6,429 nt of DNA from contig USLO01000100.1 of assembly GCA_900555515.1 (NCBI GenBank), forward strand, positions 1 through 6,429, written 5' to 3'. Source of the DNA: an uncultured Collinsella sp. Its GTDB lineage: Bacteria > Actinomycetota > Coriobacteriia > Coriobacteriales > Coriobacteriaceae. The position numbers were made by a program, and so were the translations under genes. Positions 1 through 5,357 of the stretch are shown here, piece by piece (within the stretch, counting starts at the first letter, position 1; each line of letters opens with the position of its first letter). Under the pieces are notes generated by a model that worked only from the letters and a program-made list of their open reading frames with translations, did no database searches and had not been told where the DNA came from.

Positions 1-445
1 AAATCCATTCGGCGCTGTAGACCGCGCCGCACGTCTGGCAGATATTGCGGTGGACCGAGCCATGCAGCTCAAACACGCGCCGTGAAACAGCCGCCTGATG
101 CAGGCCATCGATGTTTTGCGTCACCACGGCGTCGAGCTTGCCGGCGCGCTCCAGCTCCGCCAGCTTGGCGTGGCAGTGGTTGGGCTTGGCGTTAAGGGCG
201 ATCATCTTGGTCCGGTAGAAGTCGAAAAACTCCGCCGGATGCGCCTCGTAGAAGCTGTGCGAGAGCATAGTTTCGGGCGGATAGGAAAACCGCTGGTGAT
301 ACAGGCCGTCCACGCTGCGGAAATCGGGGATGCCACTCGCCGTGGAAACGCCCGCGCCGCCAAAGAAGACCACGTGGCTATGGGTTTCGAACAGCTCCGC
401 CAGCGCAGCGGAGGCCTGTTTGGGGTCCGATATTGCCTGCGTCAT
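1..445 (-). CDS. Sir2-family NAD-dependent protein deacylase (sirtuin), 3' end cut by window
   Basis: Sirtuins remove acetyl or other acyl groups from protein lysines in the cytoplasm, using NAD+ and releasing nicotinamide and O-acyl-ADP-ribose. I translated 148 residues before the window edge. Visible motifs are the NAD-binding loop GAGVSTASGIPDFR (residues 30-43), TQNIDGLHQ (109-117), the catalytic His128 in ELHGS, and the first zinc pair Cys136/Cys139 (CQTCG). Family members are usually about 240 residues, so roughly the last 100, including the second Cys pair, lie outside. The ATG at 445-443 is chosen because GGAGGA sits about 6 bases upstream (around 450-456) and the protein then starts at the usual distance from the NAD loop. 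The gene is divergent from the exonuclease III gene, with 113 bp between them. An oddity is that the usual Ala-Gly after LHQ is Ala-Val here. Exact acyl preference cannot be told from the sequence; a CobB-like deacylase is the general expectation. Confidence 0.93.
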   Translation of the reverse strand, partial: MTQAISDPKQASAALAELFETHSHVVFFGGAGVSTASGIPDFRSVDGLYHQRFSYPPETMLSHSFYEAHPAEFFDFYRTKMIALNAKPNHCHAKLAELERAGKLDAVVTQNIDGLHQAAVSRRVFELHGSVHRNICQTCGAVYSAEWI

Positions 446-454
446 ATATGTCCT

Positions 455-475
455 CCGTCCGTGTCTTAGGGACGG
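455..475 (-). promoter_or_regulatory. Small inverted repeat touching the sirtuin ribosome-binding site
   Basis: CCGTCC (455-460) and GGACGG (470-475) are perfect complements around a 9-base loop. On the minus-strand mRNA the 3' arm runs directly into the GGAGG Shine-Dalgarno sequence of the sirtuin gene (about 456-452). Folding could therefore partly cover the ribosome-binding site. The repeat is seen; a regulatory role is a guess, and a 6-bp GC-rich hairpin can arise by chance in such DNA. I see no convincing -35/-10 pair for either divergent gene in 446-558. For the plus-strand gene, TTAATCTTAA near 522-530 is the only AT-rich patch. Confidence 0.25.
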
Positions 476-558
476 CGGCGTTCGCGCTATCACTCGCGGA
501 CTCCGCCCCGCTCTTGTTGCGTTAATCTTAAGCCTGCCAACCCCGTCGAAAGGACACC

Positions 559-1377
559 ATGCCTCAGACTTACACTTTCGCCTCGTGGAACGTCAACGGC
601 CTGCGCGCCGTGCTCAAAAAAGACCCGAGCTTTATCCAGATCGCGCAAGAACTCGACGTCGATATCCTGGCGCTGCAGGAGACCAAGCTGCAAGAAGGCC
701 AGGTCGATATCGATCTGCCCGGCTACCACCAAACCTGGAGCTACGCCGAGCGCAAGGGCTACTCGGGCACCGCGGTCTTTAGCCGCCAGGAACCGCTGCG
801 CGCGCTGCGCGCCGATGCGCTGCTGCCCCACGCCGGCGAGGGCGAGGCGGCCGAGCTCGTCGCCCAAGCCGCAACCGAGGGCCGCGTCTGTGCGCTCGAG
901 TTCGACAAGTTTTGGTTCGTGGACGTCTATACGCCCAACGCCCAAAACGAGCTCGCGCGCATCGATGTACGCATGGCCTGGGACGATGCCTATCGCGGCT
1001 TTTTGGCAGGCCTCGAGCGCGAGACCGGAAAGCCCGTCGTAACCTGCGGCGACTTTAACGTGGCTCACGAGGAGATCGACCTTAAGAACCCCAAGTCCAA
1101 CCGCGGCAACGCAGGCTTTTCGGACGAGGAGCGCGGCAAGTTTACCGAGCTGCTCGACGCCGGTTTTACCGACACCTGGCGCGCGGCCAATCCGGACGTC
1201 GAGGGCGTCTACAGCTGGTGGAGCTACCGCTTTAATGCCCGCAAGAACAACGCAGGCTGGCGTATCGACTACTTCCTGGTAAGCGACGCAATCGCCGGCA
1301 ACGTACGCGACACCGGCATCCGCGGCGACATCTTCGGCAGTGATCACTGCCCCGTCACCCTCGCCCTGGAGCTCTAA
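559..1377 (+). CDS. xthA: Exodeoxyribonuclease III (AP endonuclease, ExoA/Xth family)
   Basis: This enzyme cleaves DNA 5' to abasic sites and removes 3'-blocking groups in base-excision repair, with 3'-5' exonuclease activity. It is a 272-residue member of the EEP metallo-phosphoesterase fold. The full active-site set can be aligned to the E. coli enzyme: Asn11 (WNVNGLR), Glu41 in LQETK, Tyr124 in VYTPNAQ, Asp165/Asn167 in GDFNVA, Asp237 in WRIDYFLVS, and Asp262-His263 in GSDHCPV. NPKSNRGNAGFSDEER (177-192) is the typical ExoA-type stretch. The ATG has AAAGGA at 549-554, a slightly short 4-base gap. Residues about 90-106, rich in Ala and Glu, look like a short insertion before the conserved EGRV strand. 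The gene appears to be monocistronic, with an intact terminator hairpin about 140 bp downstream. It is divergent from the sirtuin gene. The family call is secure; the symbol could equally be exoA. Confidence 0.96.
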   Translation: MPQTYTFASWNVNGLRAVLKKDPSFIQIAQELDVDILALQETKLQEGQVDIDLPGYHQTWSYAERKGYSGTAVFSRQEPLRALRADALLPHAGEGEAAELVAQAATEGRVCALEFDKFWFVDVYTPNAQNELARIDVRMAWDDAYRGFLAGLERETGKPVVTCGDFNVAHEEIDLKNPKSNRGNAGFSDEERGKFTELLDAGFTDTWRAANPDVEGVYSWWSYRFNARKNNAGWRIDYFLVSDAIAGNVRDTGIRGDIFGSDHCPVTLALEL

Positions 1378-1394
1378 CCCCCAAACGATCCCCC

Positions 1395-1420
1395 GGGAAC
1401 GGAGGAAAACAGACCATTTT
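1395..1420 (+). repeat. Direct repeat block, copy 1 (pairs with 1644-1669)
   Basis: This 26-base block starts GGGAACGGAGGAAAAC and ends ACCATTTT. It matches 1644-1669 at 23 of 26 positions. Similarity continues more weakly downstream: CTCGCGAGGGC here aligns with CTCTGAGGGCC in the other copy. Upstream, both copies start from a GAT(C/T)CCC motif, but copy 2 carries about 10 extra bases (GGGACGTCT region) that copy 1 lacks. Both blocks sit just before a long imperfect palindrome. I expect this to be a dispersed repeat in the genome, but that needs the rest of the genome to confirm. Confidence 0.75.
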
Positions 1421-1450
1421 CACCTCGCGAGGGCATCCACGCGACCCACC

Positions 1451-1612
1451 CGCCACGAAATCGGCCCATCTACTACGTTTGAGCTACTACCCTCAACCAC
1501 AGCGAACAACGCAAAAAGAAAACCGCAGGTAGAAAGCCTGCGGTTTTTCATAAAACACGGTTGTGCTTGGGGGTGTCGGGCTAAACGTAGTAGATGGGCC
1601 AGTTTCGTGGCG
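1451..1612. repeat. Imperfect palindromic element 1 with terminator at its apex
   Basis: The left arm 1451-1480 (CGCCACGAAA, then GGCCCATCTACTACGTTT) matches the reverse complement of 1583-1612 at 28 of 30 positions. The two mismatches are the TC/CT pair in the middle. Weaker symmetry continues inward: CTACTACCCTCAACCAC on the left against the complement of GTTGTGCTTGGGGGTGT on the right. The centre of the arms (about 1532) coincides with the centre of the terminator hairpin (1533), so this is one folded unit of about 162 bp. It contains no ORF with coding features and no transposase. It resembles a MITE- or REP-type non-autonomous repeat; that class assignment is inference. Confidence 0.85.
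1518..1548. terminator. Bidirectional rho-independent terminator
   Basis: CCGCAGG (1523-1529) pairs with CCTGCGG (1537-1543) around a 7-base interval. The stem is extended by AAAA/TTTT and followed on the plus strand by TTTTT (1544-1548). On the minus strand the sequence after the stem reads TTTTCTTTTT (complement of 1513-1522), so it should also work in that direction. It therefore can end the exonuclease III transcript coming from the left. It can also end ECF operon read-through coming from the right, although that stop is about 370 bp beyond the S-component stop codon. It is also the apex of palindromic element 1. Confidence 0.88.
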
Positions 1613-1643
1613 AGCGCCGTCAACTGATTCCCTGGGGACGTCT

Positions 1644-1669
1644 GGGAACGGAAGAAAACGGATCATTTT
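1644..1669 (+). repeat. Direct repeat block, copy 2 (pairs with 1395-1420)
   Basis: This is the second copy of the 26-base block (GGGAACGGAAGAAAACGGAT and onward), with 23 of 26 positions identical to 1395-1420. It is preceded by CCCTGGGGACGTCT. It is followed by GGCTCTCTGAGGGCC, which can form a small hairpin (GGCTC against GGGCC, one wobble pair). The block lies 24 bp before palindromic element 2, so the order block-then-palindrome is the same as in copy 1. Confidence 0.75.
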
Positions 1670-1692
1670 GGCTCTCTGAGGGCCACGACGCC

Positions 1693-1874
1693 TGTCATAT
1701 CAGCCGGCCATTCCAAAACTATGCCGGTTTACGGGGCTGAATCACGAACCCCCAGCCATACGCGATCCGAAATAATAAAACCGCAGGTAAACGGCTTGCT
1801 CTATTTCGAAAAAAGCTGGTATGGTCTGCCTGTGCCAATGTGGCCCCGTAAACCGACATAGTTTTGATATGACA
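1693..1874. repeat. Imperfect palindromic element 2 with decayed terminator apex
   Basis: The arm 1715-1737 (AAAACTATG, then CGGTTTACGGGGC) matches the complement of 1843-1865 at 22 of 23 positions. An outer TGTCATATC (1693-1701) matches the complement of 1866-1874. In the left arm these two blocks are separated by 13 extra bases (1702-1714, AGCCGGCCATTCC) that the right arm lacks. Inward, CCATACG and CGAAATA recur symmetrically. The centre is about 1790. The apex starts with AAAACCGCAGGTA (1777-1789), identical to the terminator arm at 1519-1531. Its partner has drifted (CTTGCTC instead of CCTGCGG), leaving only about five weak pairs and no clean T-run. I read it as a diverged second copy of the composite unit. 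Confidence 0.8.
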
Positions 1875-1912
1875 CCAAGGCAGTATTGATTCTCGCCCCG
1901 GCGCAACCGCCA

Positions 1913-2626
1913 CTACAGCCCGTACTTCACGACGACGCGGTTGATGCGGCGACACCAGGGCTTGTACAGGGCGGCCAAAAACACGCAGGTCGCGAGGCCG
2001 TGCGTGATATCGAACGGCACCGCCGTAGCAAGACGCGCTACGGCGCCTGCCCAGGTGAGCGGCTGCACAAAACCGATGATGTCGTATGCGTTGATCACGA
2101 CGCCATACAGCAGGCCCGAGGCAAAGCCATACGCCAACAGCGCCGGCATTCGCACGGTTCCATCGGCGCGGTCAAACGCGCCCGCATGCGCCAGTGCGCC
2201 ACCGATATAGCCCACCAGACCCCAGGCATACATCTGCCACGGCGTCCACATGCCCTGTCCAAAAAAGAAATTACTGGTCAGCGCTGCCAACGCGCCGACC
2301 ATGAAGCCGTTGCGTCGGCCCAACGTCGCCCCCGCGATAATAGCGATGGCGCTCACGGGTTTAAAGTCGGGAATAGGCCCAAACAGGATGCGCCCCGCCG
2401 CGGCCAACGCCGCCAGAACCAGCGTTGGCATAATCTGGCGCAAGCCCGGGCGCGATACCTCATAGCCCGCAAAGAACAGTGCGAGCACGAGCGCCACTAC
2501 AACCAGCATGGCAAGCGCAGCCTGCTCAATGCCCGCCAGCAACGCCGCAGTCATCACTGCCGGCACCGCCAACAACAGCGGGATCTCCATTTTTGCGAGT
2601 AGGCGCGAGAAGCGATAATCCGCCAT
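1913..2626 (-). CDS. ECF transporter S component (substrate-binding membrane protein)
   Basis: S components are small membrane proteins that bind a vitamin or trace nutrient and topple it across the membrane when docked on the ECF energising module. This one is 237 residues with about six to seven hydrophobic segments (roughly 14-32, 36-54, 65-83, 91-118, 128-147, 161-181, 196-220). Family-typical stretches are AAGRILFGPIPDFKPVSAI (76-94), SNFFFGQGMWTPWQMYAWG (118-136) and the C-terminal RRINRVVVKYGL. I chose the ATG at 2626, four bases after the ATPase stop. The frame extends to a TTG at 2659, but that lacks a ribosome site and overlaps the ATPase gene. It is the last gene of the operon. The substrate is unknown. 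A cobalamin-type (CbrT-like) identity is my guess from the sequence pattern and from the pairing with a fused ATPase and dedicated T protein. Confidence 0.88.
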   Translation of the reverse strand: MADYRFSRLLAKMEIPLLLAVPAVMTAALLAGIEQAALAMLVVVALVLALFFAGYEVSRPGLRQIMPTLVLAALAAAGRILFGPIPDFKPVSAIAIIAGATLGRRNGFMVGALAALTSNFFFGQGMWTPWQMYAWGLVGYIGGALAHAGAFDRADGTVRMPALLAYGFASGLLYGVVINAYDIIGFVQPLTWAGAVARLATAVPFDITHGLATCVFLAALYKPWCRRINRVVVKYGL

Positions 2627-2630
2627 TCCA

Positions 2631-4274
2631 TCACGCCCTGTAGAACACGTTGTCGGCAAAGAAATCTGCCGGGGGCTCCATGCAGGCGATCTCGCCGTCG
2701 AACATCATGGCGACGTCGTCGGACACCTGCTCGGCAAAGTCCAAGTCGTGCGTGGCCATGATGACGGTACCGCCGGCCTGCGCATGCTCGCGCAGAGCTC
2801 GGGCGATAATGCAGCGACTTGCCAGATCAAGGCCCTTGGTGGGCTCATCAAGCAGCATCAGCTCCGGACCGATCAACAGTAGCTTTGCCAACGCAAGCAG
2901 CTGGCGCTGACCGCCCGAAAGATCGTACGGGTGACGCGCCTCCAAGCCCGCCAGGCCCAAGCGCGCTGTCTGCTCCTGTGCTGCAGCCTCGTCGTATCCG
3001 CAGGTCGAAGCCCATTCCATCAGTTCGTCGCGCACCGTCTCGGCAACCAGCAGAGCCTTGGGGTTCTGCGGCAGCAGCGCCGCCGAGGCCGCCCCACGCA
3101 CCATGCGGCCACGCTGCAGCTTAGCCGTCTTGGCCAGCACCGAGAGCATCGTCGACTTGCCACAACCGTTTCCGCCCACGACCGCATGCACCGCGCCGGC
3201 TGAAAACGTCACATCGAGCCCGCGTAGCACCCAACCGCCCGCGCGATCGTAGCGAAACCAGCCTTCCGACAGGGTGGTAGCCGACCCACCGTGCATTTTT
3301 TGGAGTATTCTGCTTCCATCCGTGCGCGGGAAGGCTTCCGAACCGTTCTCGAGCGACGTTTGCGCCACAAATTCGGACGATTTGTCCAATTCCGAACTTT
3401 TTTTCGCGCTCGATACGTCCCCGGTCGGCTCCAGAGAGCCTAAATTGTCCTCACGCCTGCTGAATACTCCGTTTTTTGCACATCGGATGGCACCCCACCC
3501 CAACACGTCATCGGAAAACAGCGATTCTCGGCGTCCCAAAGAAGCCATATCCGCCACCTCGCGCACGCGACCGCCCTCAATCCGGTACGCACGCGTCGCA
3601 TACTCGAGCATCGGCCGCGGTTGATGCGTAGCCACAACAACCGTGCAGCCCAGCTCACGGTTCACGCGAAACAGCGCGTGCAGAAAATTCTTCTCGGCAA
3701 CGGGATCGAGCTGAGACGTGGGCTCGTCGAGTAGCAGCACACGCGGACGCAGCGCCAGGACGGCGGCAAGCGACAGCAACTGCTTGCGACCGCCCGAAAG
3801 CGTATCGGTATCGCGATGAAGCCAGTCCTCCAGACCAAAGAAATAGCTGGTCTCGGCAACACGGCGACGCATCTCGTCGCGCGACACACCCAGATTCTCC
3901 AGGCCAAACGCCATCTCATGCCACACGGTCTCGCACACAATCTGGTTCTCGGGATCCTGGAACACGTAGCCCACGCGCTCCGCAGACGCGCGCACGTCCA
4001 TGTCGGCAACGTTCTCGCCCAGCACGCGCGCATCGCCAGTGCGCTCGCCCGCCGGAGCGATCTCGGGCTTGAGCAGCGAGAGCAGCGTCGACTTACCCGA
4101 TCCGGTACCGCCAACAAGCAGCGCAAATGCACCTTGGGGAACAGACCAGTCGAGCCCCTCGAGCACCGCAGCATCGGCCCCGGGGTAGGCAAAGCTCAGG
4201 CTCCGCACCTCAATCGCCGGCATATCCGGGCCGCACGCCGCGCCCGACACCGGGCCCCTATCCAACCGAGCCAT
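2631..4274 (-). CDS. ECF transporter ATPase, two fused nucleotide-binding domains
   Basis: This 547-residue cytoplasmic protein supplies both ATPase subunits of an ECF importer in one chain. Domain 1 (about 20-240): Walker A GGTGSGKST (55-63), Q-loop Gln106 in FQDPENQ, signature LSGGRKQ (159-165), Walker B LLLDEP with Asp183/Glu184, and switch His217. Domain 2 (about 335-535): Walker A GGNGCGKST (367-375), Gln403, signature LSGGQRQ (452-458), Asp476/Glu477 and His509. Both sites look catalytically complete. Between them lies a polar linker (about 244-335), of which residues about 265-328 are encoded by an imperfect palindromic repeat. The ATG at 4274 shares its A with the TGA of the T-component gene (TGATG), and AGAGG lies 8 bases upstream. 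A later Met18 is possible. The stop is four bases before the S-component start. The chain corresponds to U-type ATPases of dedicated TUV-style ECF systems. Confidence 0.94.
   Translation of the reverse strand: MARLDRGPVSGAACGPDMPAIEVRSLSFAYPGADAAVLEGLDWSVPQGAFALLVGGTGSGKSTLLSLLKPEIAPAGERTGDARVLGENVADMDVRASAERVGYVFQDPENQIVCETVWHEMAFGLENLGVSRDEMRRRVAETSYFFGLEDWLHRDTDTLSGGRKQLLSLAAVLALRPRVLLLDEPTSQLDPVAEKNFLHALFRVNRELGCTVVVATHQPRPMLEYATRAYRIEGGRVREVADMASLGRRESLFSDDVLGWGAIRCAKNGVFSRREDNLGSLEPTGDVSSAKKSSELDKSSEFVAQTSLENGSEAFPRTDGSRILQKMHGGSATTLSEGWFRYDRAGGWVLRGLDVTFSAGAVHAVVGGNGCGKSTMLSVLAKTAKLQRGRMVRGAASAALLPQNPKALLVAETVRDELMEWASTCGYDEAAAQEQTARLGLAGLEARHPYDLSGGQRQLLALAKLLLIGPELMLLDEPTKGLDLASRCIIARALREHAQAGGTVIMATHDLDFAEQVSDDVAMMFDGEIACMEPPADFFADNVFYRA
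3291..3481. repeat. Imperfect palindromic element 3, inside the ATPase gene
   Basis: GTGCA-T6-GGAGTATTC-T-GC (3291-3313) is mirrored by the complement of 3459-3481, which reads GTGCA-A5C-GGAGTATTC-A-GC. Both arms therefore share GTGCA, a six-base spacer, GGAGTATTC and GC. The centre is 3386. At the apex, TTCGGA (3372-3377) and TCCGAA (3391-3396) pair around 3384 and are followed by C and seven T (3398-3404), a terminator-like shape on the strand opposite to the gene. The interval is more AT-rich than the flanking coding DNA. In the gene's frame it has no stop and encodes about 64 polar residues (about 265-328), including the twice-repeated KSSE (KSSELDKSSEF). The length and architecture match elements 1 and 2, but the arm sequence differs. 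Confidence 0.75.
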
Positions 4275-5152
4275 CAGCCGAACCTCTTCTCATCGATCGC
4301 ACGCAGCACGCAGGGCAGCACCATCCAGGCAGCGTACACGACATAGCCCAGCCACGGCGCGGGCACCGAAAGCTGCGGGTAAAACGAATACTGCGTTGTC
4401 GCGGTCCATGCCACTGCCACCGCGGCGGCACCAAACAGCGCGAGCTCGACCAGCGCGGCAACGTCGCTGCGTCCCAGTCGATACCGCGCGTACGTCGTAC
4501 GGCGCGACGCAGCACCCCACCCGCGCGAGCGCATGGCATCCGCGCGCTCAAGCGAATCTTCCATGCCCCAGCCCATCAGCACGCTCGACGCCCGCAGGCG
4601 CGATCGCACGGGATCGGCGGGCGCACGCCCCGGCACATCGATCGCGTCCTGCACCGCCAGCACCGTGCGGCCGCGGCGCAAAAACTGCGGGATAAGCCGC
4701 ATACACATCGAGATCATGAGCGCGAGCACCGGCGCGGCGTTGCCCAACAGTGCGAGCACCTTGTCGTATTCGAGCATCGACGCCGCCGCCTCAAACCACA
4801 GCACGCTCGCCACAAACAGCCCGCCCATGCACAGGCCGTAAACCATGCTCTCCAGATACACCGCGCGCATGCCAATACGAAACAGCTCCGTCGAGCCCGA
4901 GGCGCTAAACAGCGGATTGAGCACCGCGATGATCAAAATCACTGGCAGCTGCCAGCGAAGCGCCCCCAACGTGCGCGCAGCACCGCGCGTCGCAAACCCG
5001 TACGCCAACCCACCCGCAAGCGACAGCGCGATCAACACCGGTTGCATCGAGAACATGGTGAGCCCCAACGTCAGCACCATGTAGAGCGCCGGAACTGCCG
5101 GATGCGACATCGAAAATGCCGCGACGAGTTCGTTGCCCGATTCCTCTCGCAT
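4274..5152 (-). CDS. ECF transporter T component (transmembrane coupling protein)
   Basis: T components (EcfT/CbiQ-like) sit in the membrane and couple ATP hydrolysis by the ATPase pair to movement of the S component. With the ATG at 5152 the protein has 292 residues. It opens with a family-typical start, AAFSMSHPAVPALYMVLTLG (11-30). Hydrophobic segments follow at about 18-52, 68-82, 97-120 and 137-153. A long cytoplasmic coupling region carries FLRRGR (157-162) and AMRSRGWG (206-213), which corresponds to the conserved Arg-Gly coupling motif. Last come two helices (230-250, 266-285). The frame is open to a TTG at 5185, with GTG codons at 5173, 5167 and 5161. None has a clearly better ribosome site; the upstream DNA is G-rich (GAGGGGGTGGGGG), so the start is uncertain by up to 11 codons. 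Its TGA overlaps the ATPase ATG. It is the first gene of the operon and divergent from glmU. Confidence 0.9.
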   Translation of the reverse strand: MREESGNELVAAFSMSHPAVPALYMVLTLGLTMFSMQPVLIALSLAGGLAYGFATRGAARTLGALRWQLPVILIIAVLNPLFSASGSTELFRIGMRAVYLESMVYGLCMGGLFVASVLWFEAAASMLEYDKVLALLGNAAPVLALMISMCMRLIPQFLRRGRTVLAVQDAIDVPGRAPADPVRSRLRASSVLMGWGMEDSLERADAMRSRGWGAASRRTTYARYRLGRSDVAALVELALFGAAAVAVAWTATTQYSFYPQLSVPAPWLGYVVYAAWMVLPCVLRAIDEKRFG

Positions 5153-5297
5153 GATATCCACGGGCACCCCCACCCCCTCGCTCAAACGTCAACGCCGCAG
5201 CGCCACCACCATACACAACCAGTGCAAACGCCACGCCGGCGGCGCAAGCCTCAACCGCCGCAAACCAATCGCTACGCGCTCATCATATGCCTGCGGT

Positions 5298-5325
5298 ATC
5301 ATATTGCGCCGTGTATCGTTTCCAA
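5298..5325 (-). promoter_or_regulatory. Candidate promoter of the ECF transporter operon
   Basis: Reading the minus strand, TTGGAA (5325-5320) and TATGAT (5303-5298) are separated by 16 bases. They match the vegetative -35/-10 consensus at 4/6 and 5/6 positions. Transcription would start near 5291, giving a leader of about 140 nt before the T-component ATG. That leader contains a GC-rich hairpin (CGGCGG at 5260-5255 against CCGCCG at 5242-5237). I see no B12-box or other recognisable riboswitch core in it. No equally good promoter is visible for the divergent glmU gene. Confidence 0.5.
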
Positions 5326-5357
5326 ACACACGTCTCTATAACGTAACAGGAGATCAC

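Larger units (their letters stand above)
1378..1912. other. Gene-free convergent interval filled with repeats
   Basis: This 535-bp stretch lies between the 3' ends of the exonuclease gene (plus) and the ECF transporter operon (minus). I find no credible gene in it: the open frames present lack ribosome-binding sites and recognisable protein character. Its content is two tandem diverged copies of one composite unit. Copy 1 covers about 1388-1612 and copy 2 about 1627-1874. Each begins with a direct-repeat block and continues with an imperfect palindrome with an AAAACCGCAGGTA apex arm. The offset between copies is 249 bp for the direct-repeat block and 258 bp for the apex. Bases about 1875-1912 show nothing further. 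Confidence 0.8.

Noticed and set aside
490..1347. Long open frame (285 codons) antisense to exonuclease III
   Set aside because: It lies entirely opposite a gene with full active-site motifs; the openness follows from the GC-rich codon use of the real gene. There is no ribosome site or family resemblance.
1395..1874. CRISPR array
   Set aside because: Only two diverged direct copies 249 bp apart, with palindromes rather than uniform short spacers between them, and no cas genes.
1340..1955. Small open frames on both strands in the repeat interval (for example 1420-1623 minus, 1719-1955 minus)
   Set aside because: They run across the terminator and palindrome arms, lack ribosome sites, and show no protein-like pattern.
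1886..2602. 238-codon plus-strand frame opposite the S component
   Set aside because: Arg/His/Gln-rich shadow of a clear membrane protein on the other strand.
5153..5297. Cobalamin or other riboswitch in the ECF operon leader
   Set aside because: The leader is only about 140 nt and contains no B12-box-like GCCACTG or other core I recognise.
5189..5302. 37-codon minus-strand ORF upstream of the T component (ATG at 5302)
   Set aside because: No Shine-Dalgarno sequence. Its ATG is inside the proposed -10 box, so it would not be on the transcript. It is rich in Arg/Leu, as expected by chance.
4127..5341. 404-codon plus-strand frame opposite the T component and ATPase start
   Set aside because: Arg/His/Gln-rich composition typical of a shadow frame; the minus-strand genes here are clearly recognisable.
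5337..5342. TATAAC as the -10 box of glmU
   Set aside because: Transcription would begin inside the AGGAG ribosome site (5348-5352), and there is no -35 match at proper spacing.
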